From contig DATNPX010000006.1 in NCBI GenBank assembly GCA_036702975.1, positions 1 through 64,000 on the forward strand: 64,000 nt of DNA, read 5' to 3'. Source of the stretch: DATNPX01 sp036702975. GTDB taxonomy: Bacteria > Cyanobacteriota > Vampirovibrionia > Obscuribacterales > Obscuribacteraceae. The notes under the pieces were generated by a model. The model had not been told where the DNA came from. It ran no database searches and saw nothing but the letters and a program-made list of their open reading frames with translations. Position numbers and translations under genes: made by a program. Below, piece after piece: positions 16,206-25,098 of this stretch; within the stretch, counting starts at the first letter, position 1; each line of letters begins with the position of its first letter.

Positions 16206-17294
16206 CTACCAACCGCCTTCAATTACGAGAGCGTTCTGCCAGGTCAAATCGACGTTTTCAACTTGTCCGTTGACAATTTCCACTGGATACTGCCAGTAGT
16301 ATTTGAGACCCGGCACTTTGTGTGTTCCGGTTATCCACCAGGTTCCTGGACCTAGCTTCAGTTCGGCGACTGACTTTGGTCCACGCCATCCTTTCTGAGG
16401 ATTGAACTCGATTGGGAAATATCCTTTGCGAACAGCCGCCGCCTCGTAGTCGGAACGGTTCAACTGCCACTCTTCATACGCCGCAGTATATCGACGTTGT
16501 CTATCCTCTTCCAGCTCGTCCATCTTTTTGCATTCCTCGCGGACGAGTGGTTCCATCGCGTTGACGAATGGATACATCTCTGTGAATATTGTCGGCTCGC
16601 CCAGCGGGCAACGCTTAAGTGCATTTCGGTATGCTATCTGCCAGCGCCAGCCACCTTGCGGGTAAGCGACACTGCTCTTGGTTCTTTGTGTGTAGCCCGT
16701 TTGCAAGATCAAGTCGCGAATCGCTTTTCGCGTATTGGGCATTTTGTCGTAGGCTTGTTGCGGAACCAGTGGTTTAGCAGCGCCCGGATCGCTCTTTCCT
16801 TTGTAACCTGGGGGGCGCCTCGGAATCGGGCACGGCATCGGATACGGATAAGCGACGAACATGTCTACAGCATCTAAATAATGGGGAACGTTGATGCGCA
16901 CGCGCACATTGGTTTGTGCGGGGGGCTCTGTCGAACGAGGTACCAATTGAGCGTCTCGATTGCGATTGCGCTCGTCCTTTTTGTCGGGCTGCAAGAAATC
17001 TTCAGTGCTGAAACCTTTGTCGCTAGACTTTTCGGGAGGCTCAGCAACCGGACTTTTGTCTGCGGGTCTTGCTGGCGGCTCTGCGATTGGCGAGATACCA
17101 TCTTCGGTGTGCATAGCACTTGTTGCTGCTGCTACTTGAGGAATAGTAGGATTGGCTGTTTGCGAATGTCCGGCCCAACTTGCCAGTGGTACCAAAAATG
17201 GTATCACTATAAAAAGTGAGAGCGCACCTTTGGCATTGTTTGGTTTGCGGCTGGAACGATCATCATTGGGGCGAGGTGGCGGAATTATTAGCAT
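16206..17294 (-). CDS. Membrane-anchored or secreted protein, unknown domain
   Basis: A 362-residue protein started at the ATG at 17294 (the in-frame TTG at 17306 is less likely). One N-terminal hydrophobic helix (GALSLFIVIPFLVPLASWAG) is followed by a Pro/Ala/Lys-rich linker to about residue 165. A compact C-terminal region of about 190 residues is rich in Trp and Tyr (GGWRWQIAYRNALKRCPLGE, LKYYWQYPVEIVNGQVENVD). Domain identity is unknown. The layout, an anchor, a periplasm-spanning linker and a globular domain, resembles other envelope proteins in this window. It converges on the LCP gene. Confidence 0.6.
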   Translation of the reverse strand: MLIIPPPRPNDDRSSRKPNNAKGALSLFIVIPFLVPLASWAGHSQTANPTIPQVAAATSAMHTEDGISPIAEPPARPADKSPVAEPPEKSSDKGFSTEDFLQPDKKDERNRNRDAQLVPRSTEPPAQTNVRVRINVPHYLDAVDMFVAYPYPMPCPIPRRPPGYKGKSDPGAAKPLVPQQAYDKMPNTRKAIRDLILQTGYTQRTKSSVAYPQGGWRWQIAYRNALKRCPLGEPTIFTEMYPFVNAMEPLVREECKKMDELEEDRQRRYTAAYEEWQLNRSDYEAAAVRKGYFPIEFNPQKGWRGPKSVAELKLGPGTWWITGTHKVPGLKYYWQYPVEIVNGQVENVDLTWQNALVIEGGW

Positions 17295-17482
17295 GAAATA
17301 GCCCAATAGTACTGTTCTGGAGTATTCTATAGCTTTTAAAGAGGTAGTTATCTAGACAATATTTAAGCTACTGTGCTCAGCCAGCGTATCGCTCTTGTTA
17401 TGGGACTTGAGCTCGGCTGCTGATAATTCATCAATTGTTGTCACAGGCTGGATCGGCGTAAGTGTAGTTGTTGCCTTGCGCG

Positions 17483-17500
17483 CTTGACAATTAAGTCAAG
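17483..17500. promoter_or_regulatory. Inverted repeat CTTGAC-N6-GTCAAG
   Basis: A perfect 6-bp (7-bp with flanking G/C) inverted repeat in the gap between the gene starting at 17294 and the 3' end of the HD-GYP gene. It could be an operator or a weak terminator; no T-run follows. Confidence 0.3.
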
Positions 17501-17561
17501 CCTGTTGCAACCAACGAACTCGACGCCGTTGCCTCAACTTCGGGCTGTTTCTGTACCGAGT

Positions 17562-19190
17562 CTAGTCGAGTGCTTGGTAGTCGGAGGGCAGTCCTTCGTT
17601 GTACAAGCTTTCAAAAGTGTCTTTGAGACCTTCTTCACCGGTCGTTGGGCGCGAACCCATCAAAAGTTCGACCAGGCGCTTCCAGCTTGTGTGTTTGAAG
17701 AGTTCGATTTCAGCGGGCACCATGTTGCCGCGCTCAGATTCCATAACTTTCAAAACTTGATGCGCTGGCAATCTATAGAATGCGTCGACGCATGACGTCT
17801 CGAAGTGGTTGTCGCGTCCGGAAAGAATGATTTCGCTAACCTTATCTATGGGCATGCGGTTGCGGTAGTGTCGCTTGCTCGTCAGCGCGTCGAATACATC
17901 TGATACCGCAATGATCTTAGCCAAAAATGGAATCTCATCGCCTTTAAGTCCGCGATAATAGCCAGTTCCATCAACCTTTTCGTGATGGCACGAAGCTATA
18001 TAGGGAACAGCTGCCAATCTTCTTGTGAATGGAAGATTGGAGAGAAGATCGAAAGTGATGTTGGCGTGCTTTTGCACGGTTTTGTATTCTTCTGGTGTCA
18101 AACGACCGTTTTTCCAGAGTACCGCTTCCGGCACTCCAATCTTGCCGTAATCGTGCATCATTGCGGAGTAACGCAGAACGTCAATGTCGTTGTCGGGAAT
18201 GCTCATCGCTTGTCCGACTAGCAAGCTGTAGTTCATCACACGCATAGAATGACCTGCTGTGAGCGGGTCGCGTTTATCAATCGTTCTTGCTAGCGTTTCA
18301 AGAGTTTTGTCGACGAATCGCTCAATTTCCGAATAGGCTTGTGCCTGTTCAATCAAACCGGCAGCGACAGCACTCAATCCTTGAAGCCAGTCCTGATCTT
18401 CATTGGTGAATGGTCCACCAACTTTGTTCAAGACTTGGAATACACCGATGACAAGGTTGTCGCGATTGAGCATTGGCACGCAGAGAACACTCTTCGTGTG
18501 ATAACCGGTCTGCTTATCTACGTCTCGGTCGAAACGCGGATCGGAGTAAGCATCCGGAATGTTGATGAATTGAGCTGTTCGAGCGCACTCACTGACGATG
18601 CTTGTACCGCTCAAAGGAATGCGGATTGTGCGGTGTCCGACGAGTCCCTGTGCAACTTGAGTCCACAATTCGTGGCGGCTTGCTTCAAGCACGAACACAG
18701 AGCATCGATCGCACTTAAGCATCATCTGCGTTTCGCGAGTAATGACGTCGAGCAGCGAATCAAGCCTGCGCTCTGTCGCCATCGCCTTTACCACTCGATA
18801 AAGACCAGACAACGGACGCAGCCTGTCAACTTCTTCCTGCACCCGCAGTGACTTTATCTCGCGCTCGATCAAGGTCACTTCACGACTATTTAGTTTCGTT
18901 TCGAGCTCACGCAACTCTGTCTCTTTCTTCGCCATCTGCTCTGGTGAAAGAGTTGGTGGACGCTCAGGCAATACATCTTTCTTTTTTGCTTTGGGCGAAA
19001 CACCATTTTTGCCTTTGGCGTCTACTTTAGACTTTACTTCCACCCTCGTCTTCACTGCCACTTTCGCCGCTGAAGCGCGAGAGCTGGCGCCGTTGGACGC
19101 TCCGTTCTTGCCCGAAACTGTCTTCTTGCCATTATCAGAGCTAGCCTTGACAGTCTTTTTTGCGGACGAATCCGGCGTTTTCGGCATCAA
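17562..19190 (-). CDS. GAF and HD-GYP domain signalling phosphodiesterase
   Basis: A 542-residue protein. A Lys/Ala/Ser-rich N-terminus (about 1-80) and a short coiled coil lead into a GAF sensor domain (about 125-280, DVITRETQMMLKCDRCSVFV, VLCVPMLNRDNLVIGVFQVL). An HD-GYP domain (about 305-490) follows, with HSMRVMNYSLLVG, the metal-binding MMHDYGKIGVPEAVL, HANITFDLL, SCHHEKVDGTGYYRGLKGDE and SDVFDALTSKRHYR. The family hydrolyses cyclic di-GMP. The signature GYP is GYY here, while the His/Asp metal ligands are kept, so activity is plausible but not certain. It is downstream of lepB on the same strand. Confidence 0.9.
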   Translation of the reverse strand: MMPKTPDSSAKKTVKASSDNGKKTVSGKNGASNGASSRASAAKVAVKTRVEVKSKVDAKGKNGVSPKAKKKDVLPERPPTLSPEQMAKKETELRELETKLNSREVTLIEREIKSLRVQEEVDRLRPLSGLYRVVKAMATERRLDSLLDVITRETQMMLKCDRCSVFVLEASRHELWTQVAQGLVGHRTIRIPLSGTSIVSECARTAQFINIPDAYSDPRFDRDVDKQTGYHTKSVLCVPMLNRDNLVIGVFQVLNKVGGPFTNEDQDWLQGLSAVAAGLIEQAQAYSEIERFVDKTLETLARTIDKRDPLTAGHSMRVMNYSLLVGQAMSIPDNDIDVLRYSAMMHDYGKIGVPEAVLWKNGRLTPEEYKTVQKHANITFDLLSNLPFTRRLAAVPYIASCHHEKVDGTGYYRGLKGDEIPFLAKIIAVSDVFDALTSKRHYRNRMPIDKVSEIILSGRDNHFETSCVDAFYRLPAHQVLKVMESERGNMVPAEIELFKHTSWKRLVELLMGSRPTTGEEGLKDTFESLYNEGLPSDYQALD

Positions 19191-19375
19191 ACTTACCTAC
19201 CCTCGAAAGAATCCTGGCGTCAATTGCCACACAAAGTTATATACCCGCCCAGCAATTTATGGGTACAAACCAAGCTTAATTCGTGCGCGAAACGAGCGAA
19301 ATAATGTTGGTTGCCCGAGGTCCCCGCGTGTCTCAGCTGTCAAGCACAGTGCTTGGCGAGCGCGGCTTAGAGTGT

Positions 19376-20170
19376 TTACTCGTCCAGGATTGGACCGTAA
19401 CGCGGAGGCTCCAGGTGACGCCAGAACAGTAAGCAAGCACGCCCGATCACGCGTTTTTGATCGAGGAAGCCCCAGACGTGACTGTCTTCGCTGTTATTTC
19501 GGTTGTCGCCCATCATGAATAGATAACCTTGCGGCACTACGATGGGTTCGCTCGATTTTTCGGCATATGGGCGAATGACACCGCCAGAGGTTGAGCGTCC
19601 ACCGATATCGCCGAGCAAGTTCAAATCGTAGTTCGGCTTTTCCTTTATGTATGCCGATTCGTCAAGAAGTTGTCCGTTAATAAAGACGCCTTGATTGTGA
19701 CGTATTTGAATGTGATCGCCGGGAACGCCAACCACTCTTTTGATGAACGCCGGTTCGTATGGAAGGAACGGCAATCCGGTCCAACGTCCAAGCAATGTGA
19801 GCGGATCGCTCTTCAGGTCTTCTCCCATTTCAATCGGCGGTGGATAGAAAACGAGAATATCGCCGCGCTCGATCTTCTTACCGAGGTGTCCCGAGACTTT
19901 CTCGACTAAGAGACGGTCGTTGATTTGCAGAGTCGGCTCCATCGAACTTGACGGAATGTACCGTGCTTCAGCTAGTGCCCAGCGAATCACTATAAGTAGT
20001 ATCAATGTGACTCCAACCAGTTCGACAAGCTCTTTGATGAAGAGCACAATCGGGTTGCCCTTACTTTGCTGTTTGCCGTTGTTGGTGCCGCTACCTGAGC
20101 CGTTCGAAGAGACACCGCTTGCGAGGTCTTCTGCTCTGTTTGAAGAAACTTGTTGGTCCGCTGGTTCCAT
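19376..20170 (-). CDS. lepB: Signal peptidase I
   Basis: Membrane serine protease that removes signal peptides from exported proteins. 264 residues: a Ser/Gly/Asn-rich cytoplasmic N-terminus, one membrane helix (LVELVGVTLILLIVIRWALA), then box B with the nucleophile in YIPSSSMEPTLQINDRLLVE, box C GDILVFYPP, box D with the general-base lysine in AFIKRVVGVPGDHIQ, and box E FMMGDNRNNSEDSHVWGF. All catalytic residues are present. It lies 45 bp after gcvPA on the same strand. The many secreted proteins in this window are its likely substrates. Confidence 0.96.
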   Translation of the reverse strand: MEPADQQVSSNRAEDLASGVSSNGSGSGTNNGKQQSKGNPIVLFIKELVELVGVTLILLIVIRWALAEARYIPSSSMEPTLQINDRLLVEKVSGHLGKKIERGDILVFYPPPIEMGEDLKSDPLTLLGRWTGLPFLPYEPAFIKRVVGVPGDHIQIRHNQGVFINGQLLDESAYIKEKPNYDLNLLGDIGGRSTSGGVIRPYAEKSSEPIVVPQGYLFMMGDNRNNSEDSHVWGFLDQKRVIGRACLLFWRHLEPPRYGPILDE

Positions 20171-20215
20171 GGTGACTAAAACTGCCCCGAGATAAAAACT
20201 GTATTCACAATCAAA

Positions 20216-21634
20216 CTACACGCAAATCGGAGCCGTCGCCGACTCTGATGCCTGCTTGCTCTTGCGTAGGTCTTGAGAGCCGACGAGCTCTTGCATCACT
20301 TTGGCATAGTTGTCCAATTCGGCAACGTCGTTCATTTCTGTAACCGTCACGAGTATCGTATCCTTGAGTTCGCTATCTGACTGAGAGAGCAAAACACCGC
20401 CCAGGATGCCATTTTCTTTTAGCTTTTCGAGCAGCTTTTCCGCAGGCACACTGGTCTTGATCGCAAACTCGTTAAAGAACGGTTTGTCGTGCAAGAGTGA
20501 TACACCTGGAATTGCTGCCAGTTTGGAAGCTAGATAGTGGGCTCTTTGCAGGCTGATATTGGCCAGGCGTTGCAGTCCTTGTGGACCCATGAAAGCTAGA
20601 TAAACAAGCATAGCCAGCGCATTCAATGCTTGATTTGTACAAATATTCGACGTTGCTTTGGCTCGGCGAATATGTTGCTCACGAGTTTGCAGTGTCAGCG
20701 TGAATGCTTTCTGTCCGCGGTTGTCGACAGTCATTCCGGCGAGACGGCCAGGAAGCTGGCGTATGTAATCTTTGCGGCAAGCCATGTATCCGGCAGAGGG
20801 ACCGCCAAACGAGAGATTGTTTCCGCATGATTGTGCGTCGCCTACGACAATGTCAGCGCCGAACTCGCCTGGAGGCGTGAGAAGCCCTAGCGATATAGGA
20901 TCGGTAATCACTACAAGCAGTGCTCCTTTTTCGTGGGCACGCTCAGCCAGCGCTTTGATGTCCTCGAGAATACCGAGATGATTCGGATATTGCACTATCA
21001 CCGCCGCGACATCACTATCGAGTCCACCGTCTTTGATAGCTGTGGTGCCATCTACGCTGGTCGTCTCTTCGAGCTGCAGTCCACAATTTTTCACGTAAGT
21101 TTTTGTAACTGATGAATACTCAGGATTCACAGTTTTGCTGACGACCACTTTATTGCGGTTGGTCAAGCGAGCCGCCATAAGTGCTGCTTCTGCACAAGCA
21201 GTAGGACCGTCATACATAGAGGCATTGGCAACATCCATGGATGTCAAAAGACAGATTGCAGTCTGGAATTCGTAAATGGCTTGAAGGCTGCCTTGACTTA
21301 CTTCTGGCTGATAGGGCGTATAGGCGGTTGCGAACTCTGAGCGCGAAATGATAGCCCCGACTACTGCTGGCACATAGCGTCTGTAGCATCCGCCGCCCAA
21401 AAATGAGCTTTGCTCGCTGGTGGGCTTATTCTTCATCGCCAACTCTGTGACGCGCTTGCTGAGCTCGAGTTCACTGAGTCCGTCGTGCAAGTCAAGCTCT
21501 TTTGCTCGCACTTCTTTCGGAATGTGATTGATCAACTCTTCAAACGTTCGCTTGCCAATCGATTCCAGCATTGCTTGCCGGTCGCCCTCGGTGTGAGGAA
21601 GGTAAGGAATATTTGAAAAATTTGTTTCAGTCAT
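20216..21634 (-). CDS. gcvPA: Glycine dehydrogenase (decarboxylating) subunit 1
   Basis: N-terminal-type subunit of the split P-protein of the glycine cleavage system. With subunit 2, which carries the PLP lysine, it decarboxylates glycine and passes the aminomethyl group to the H-protein. The 472-residue product has the typical YLPHTEGDRQAMLESIG start, SFLGGGCYRRYVPAVVG, TAYTPYQPEVSQGSLQAIYE, MDVANASMYDGPTACAEA, SLGLLTPPGEFGADIVVGDA and LQTREQHIRRAKATSNICT. The ATG at 21634 was chosen over an upstream alternative start at 21679 because GGTGGGA precedes it. gcvPB, gcvT and gcvH are not in the window. Confidence 0.95.
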   Translation of the reverse strand: MTETNFSNIPYLPHTEGDRQAMLESIGKRTFEELINHIPKEVRAKELDLHDGLSELELSKRVTELAMKNKPTSEQSSFLGGGCYRRYVPAVVGAIISRSEFATAYTPYQPEVSQGSLQAIYEFQTAICLLTSMDVANASMYDGPTACAEAALMAARLTNRNKVVVSKTVNPEYSSVTKTYVKNCGLQLEETTSVDGTTAIKDGGLDSDVAAVIVQYPNHLGILEDIKALAERAHEKGALLVVITDPISLGLLTPPGEFGADIVVGDAQSCGNNLSFGGPSAGYMACRKDYIRQLPGRLAGMTVDNRGQKAFTLTLQTREQHIRRAKATSNICTNQALNALAMLVYLAFMGPQGLQRLANISLQRAHYLASKLAAIPGVSLLHDKPFFNEFAIKTSVPAEKLLEKLKENGILGGVLLSQSDSELKDTILVTVTEMNDVAELDNYAKVMQELVGSQDLRKSKQASESATAPICV

Positions 21635-21818
21635 GAAGTCCCACCCGTCGGTGATTATCCTGCGATATGCTGGTTGCAATCGAACCCCTTAAGTGTATCC
21701 TCTGGAAGATGCATTTGATCACGAACCCGAGCGCCTATTAATGACAAAGCAATCATGCGCTTTAATTCGCCTGGAGCTTTGACATTTAAAGAAACTCAAT
21801 GAGAGCGTACGAGATTGT

Positions 21819-22472
21819 ATGAGACTGATCGTCGGACTGGGCAATCCCGGTCATGAATTCGAATTAACGAGGCATAATGCAGGTTTTCAGGTACTGGATG
21901 CCCTCGGCACCGTATCCGGTGGCGAATGGAAAGCGGCAAAAAATCTGCTGTCGGCAACTATCAAAGGTCGCATACACAATCACGATGTATTGCTGGCGAA
22001 ACCGCTCACTTACATGAATCTCTCAGGACGAGCTGTGCAGGCTATCCTCAGTTGGTATAAATTGTCTTTGGCTGATGTTGTCGTTGTGCATGACGACGTC
22101 TCTATCAATCATGGACGGCTCCGAATCCAATCTGGAGGCGGTGCTGGAGGTCAACACGGCATCGAATCAATAATCGCTGAAATGGGTGGGAAGAAAGAGT
22201 TCGTTCGCGTCAAGTTCGGTGTAGGGCCAGATCCAGGCGGCGCCAATCGGGCTAACTACGTCTTGGGTCGTTTCCCCGAGTGTGACCGTGAACTGAATCA
22301 AAAATGCGTGGATACGGCCCGGGACGCAATTATCGAACTTCTCGACGGCGGCTTGACGAAGGCTATGAACAAGTACAACGGCTTAGTCATTGGAATCCCT
22401 TGTCGGCTGCAAACCGAAGTGCCGCCCAAGCCGAGCGTCCAAACAAACATTACGGCACCAACGGAACAATAG
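21819..22472 (+). CDS. pth: Peptidyl-tRNA hydrolase
   Basis: Releases peptides from prematurely dissociated peptidyl-tRNA. The 217-residue product has the family signature MRLIVGLGNPGHEFELTRHN with the catalytic His of TRHNAGF, KPLTYMNLSGRAVQ, the VVHDDVSINHGRLRI segment with the catalytic Asp, and GGGAGGQHGIESI. It is about 25 residues longer than many bacterial homologues because of a Pro/Thr-rich C-terminal tail. The ATG at 21819 fits the conserved N-terminus. It is divergent from gcvPA; TTGACA at about 21778 may be part of its promoter but no good -10 is seen. Confidence 0.96.
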   Translation: MRLIVGLGNPGHEFELTRHNAGFQVLDALGTVSGGEWKAAKNLLSATIKGRIHNHDVLLAKPLTYMNLSGRAVQAILSWYKLSLADVVVVHDDVSINHGRLRIQSGGGAGGQHGIESIIAEMGGKKEFVRVKFGVGPDPGGANRANYVLGRFPECDRELNQKCVDTARDAIIELLDGGLTKAMNKYNGLVIGIPCRLQTEVPPKPSVQTNITAPTEQ

Positions 22473-22680
22473 CCTCTCGGTTCGCCTCTTTGCAACCGGA
22501 GAAATTTGATCTTATCCCAGTAGCGCTCAGTATTTAGTGTCGCAGTGAGATTTTTTCGGAAATTTCTCACCGTCATGAAAACGAGCTTTATCGGCCCGAA
22601 TTCGTCCATTTCGAACCGTCTCACGCTGGGCATAATATGCCAGACTTCAGCAAATTGTTGCCGCATTTTCTTCCGGACCG

Positions 22681-23751
22681 ATGAGAACCACTAGGGACGC
22701 GTCCCAGAGCCTACCTGATAAAGCCTGTCCAACTTGCGGTCTACGATTGGACCCTCACGCGACTATATGTCCGCGCGATGCTACAAATTTGACCTTTGCG
22801 CTAAGTTACGACCCATCGTTTCAGAATTTTGAGTTCATTGATACTGTCGGTTCTGGTGGAATGGGCGTTGTTTACAAGGCTCGTCACCGAATTTTGAATC
22901 GGTTAGTCGCGATCAAAACGCTGCATGCCCATCGCGCTTCGCCAGAGGCTTTGATGCGTTTCCAGCTCGAAGGAAAAGCGACGAGCTCTTTGTCGCATCG
23001 AAACATCGTCGGCGTTCATGACTTCGGAGTTACGCAGTCCGGACAAGCCTACATGATTATCGATTTCATTGATGGAAAAACTTTAGCCGATGTACTTTCA
23101 AAGTGTGGTCAGCTTCCTTTGCCGCGTTTCTATAACATTTTCATTCAGGTCTGCGAAGCTCTCGAGCATGCTCATTCTCGCTGGATTCTCCATCGTGACG
23201 TAAAACCAAGCAACATCATGATCCTCACAAACAAAGACGGATCTGATGATGTTCGGATCATGGATTTCGGTATAGCCAAGGTCGCAGTTGATACTGCATT
23301 TAGTGCCAGAAATTTAACCAAGACTGGCGAGATTGTAGGCAGCGCTCCATACATGAGTCCCGAACAAGCACGGGGCGATGCCGTTGATGCTCGCTCGGAT
23401 TTATACTCCTTGGGTTGCGTAATGTATGAATGCTTGGCTGGTGTGCCACCGTTTCAGGGGAAGACCGATTTCGATACGATGCTGATGCATCTCGAGCAGC
23501 CGCCTATGTCGGTTAGGCAAGCGTCGATGGGGCGCGACTTTGATCCACGCCTGGAACGTGTGATATTGCGCCTTCTAGAGAAAGAGCCTGAGTCACGATA
23601 CGGCAGCATGAAGGAGGTGGAGACCGATCTGAGCTACTTGCAGTCAGGAGCAAAAGGGGCAAAGTTGCCGAGCGAAGCCGTCGTGTCTACACCTGCAGCT
23701 GATGCAGTGAACAAAGTGATACCGCTGGTTAAGTTTTTTGGCTCCCTGTAG
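22681..23751 (+). CDS. Ser/Thr protein kinase with N-terminal zinc-ribbon motif (5' part of a split gene)
   Basis: 356 residues. A CPTCG...CPRD zinc-ribbon-like motif (Cys16, 19, 30) precedes a full PknB-type kinase domain (about 50-320): VGSGGMGVVYKARH, VAIKTL, HRDVKPSNIM, DFGIAKV, GSAPYMSPEQARGD. The frame stops at 23751 just where the paralogue at 25099 continues into a membrane helix. In the next frame back, the sequence from 23733 reads VFWLPVAASIVLLLLIGTVI and joins the 23763 ORF. A -1 shift at the T6 run (23734-23739) would restore a zinc ribbon-kinase-TM-LRR-TPR protein of about 775 residues. Whether this is real, programmed or a sequence error cannot be told. Confidence 0.85.
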   Translation: MRTTRDASQSLPDKACPTCGLRLDPHATICPRDATNLTFALSYDPSFQNFEFIDTVGSGGMGVVYKARHRILNRLVAIKTLHAHRASPEALMRFQLEGKATSSLSHRNIVGVHDFGVTQSGQAYMIIDFIDGKTLADVLSKCGQLPLPRFYNIFIQVCEALEHAHSRWILHRDVKPSNIMILTNKDGSDDVRIMDFGIAKVAVDTAFSARNLTKTGEIVGSAPYMSPEQARGDAVDARSDLYSLGCVMYECLAGVPPFQGKTDFDTMLMHLEQPPMSVRQASMGRDFDPRLERVILRLLEKEPESRYGSMKEVETDLSYLQSGAKGAKLPSEAVVSTPAADAVNKVIPLVKFFGSL

Positions 23752-23762
23752 CAGCTTCTATC

Positions 23763-25007
23763 GTGCTGCTGCTTTTAATTGGAACTGTGATCGGTTACTC
23801 AATGCGAATGAAGAAAGTCGAGGCAAATGACGCCGCCAAGCACGTTGAAAGCACAATATACAACGTGACGCCGCTTGAGTATTTCAAGCGAGAGATTGAG
23901 GCAAATCGTCAAACAATTAACCCTCGGATTTTTGTTGACGCAGATGAAGTGCTAGTTACAGATGCTGATTTGGAGCCGTTTAGAGGAGCGAGACTGACCA
24001 CCGAAACGCTCCTACTTCCAAATTCGGATGTCACCGATAAAGGACTTCAGTGCTTGCTTGGATTGACGCTTGAGAACCTCCGCCTGAGCTCTTCAAAGGT
24101 TCATGACTTGAGCGGTCTAGAGAAGATGCATAATTTGCAGAAGCTGATTCTGGACCATACCAATCTTTCTCCTAAAGGATTTGATGTGATTGTGCAGCTG
24201 AAGGGTCTTAAGGAGCTTGACCTGAGTTATTCGAATGTCCGCGATGCCGAACTAAAAAAGCTTGAGGTGTTGCGACTGAGCTCACTCAAACTTGAAAATA
24301 CAGCACTCTCCAGATGTGCGGTAGATGAATTTATAGAGAAGCAACCAACTACTGTAGTTGTCTACTATCCACCAGTGATAAGCACTGCGTCTACGCCTTG
24401 GCTGCAGGACGCAGGTCCAAAGAGTTCCGCAAAGGTGCTAAATGAAGAAGCGGACCGGTTATCGAGAAAAGGCGATTGGAGGGCGGCCGAGGAGGCTTAT
24501 TGGAATGCATCACTTGCTTGTCGTCTAGAGAAATTGCCCGATCAACAGATCGCTTGCGAACAATGCGCTGCACTCTGTGCGTTTCAGCAAAATCACTATG
24601 TCGCTTGTGTGAGGCAGCTGGAGGATTCTTGCAATAGAGTGATTGGAAATGCCAAGCGTATCGACGGGCAATGGCTTGCTGTTCTTTTGTATAGAAAGGC
24701 GAATGCCGAAGAGAAGCTGCAGCTCACAGATAAATTGCTTCGAGCTGCAATCGCAGACCGCGAAAACGCCGAGAAGATCTTTGTTCAGGCGCCACATACC
24801 GTATTAAAACCCTATTGGATGCAATGCCGTGCCGAAAATCTTTCTGCGTTGGCTGAAGACCTTCGCCGCTTAGGCGACCGGGAAAGCTTGAAGAAAGCAG
24901 TGACTGTTCTGCAACAATTGATCCATACGCCCGATATACCCGGTCGGATCAAGCAAAATGGTATCAAGATGCTTGAATCAATAGATAATAAGGAATTGAG
25001 TCGATAA
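23763..25007 (+). CDS. Membrane helix, LRR-like and TPR-like region (3' part of split kinase gene)
   Basis: The frame is open from 23733; the first possible start is GTG 23763, inside the membrane helix (VLLLLIGTVIGYSM), and no RBS precedes it, so independent translation is doubtful. Residues about 55-170 carry leucine-rich-repeat-like units (ENLRLSSSKVHDLSGLEKMH, LKELDLSYSNVRDAELKKLE). Residues about 210-410 are helical with TPR-like units (SRKGDWRAAEEAYWNASLAC). The order matches the C-terminal half of the 881-residue kinase at 25099, supporting descent from one tandemly duplicated gene. Confidence 0.7.
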   Translation: MLLLLIGTVIGYSMRMKKVEANDAAKHVESTIYNVTPLEYFKREIEANRQTINPRIFVDADEVLVTDADLEPFRGARLTTETLLLPNSDVTDKGLQCLLGLTLENLRLSSSKVHDLSGLEKMHNLQKLILDHTNLSPKGFDVIVQLKGLKELDLSYSNVRDAELKKLEVLRLSSLKLENTALSRCAVDEFIEKQPTTVVVYYPPVISTASTPWLQDAGPKSSAKVLNEEADRLSRKGDWRAAEEAYWNASLACRLEKLPDQQIACEQCAALCAFQQNHYVACVRQLEDSCNRVIGNAKRIDGQWLAVLLYRKANAEEKLQLTDKLLRAAIADRENAEKIFVQAPHTVLKPYWMQCRAENLSALAEDLRRLGDRESLKKAVTVLQQLIHTPDIPGRIKQNGIKMLESIDNKELSR

Positions 25008-25098
25008 TAATCTGAATGACTATTAGGAGCGACAAAACCTGTACAGGGAGTCCCCAGACAAAGCTGGCTTAGCCGCAAACCCGCCACCACGCTTTTGC

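Noticed and set aside
21635..21818. Glycine riboswitch upstream of gcvPA
   Set aside because: The leader is short and lacks the conserved GGAGAG-type glycine-aptamer core.
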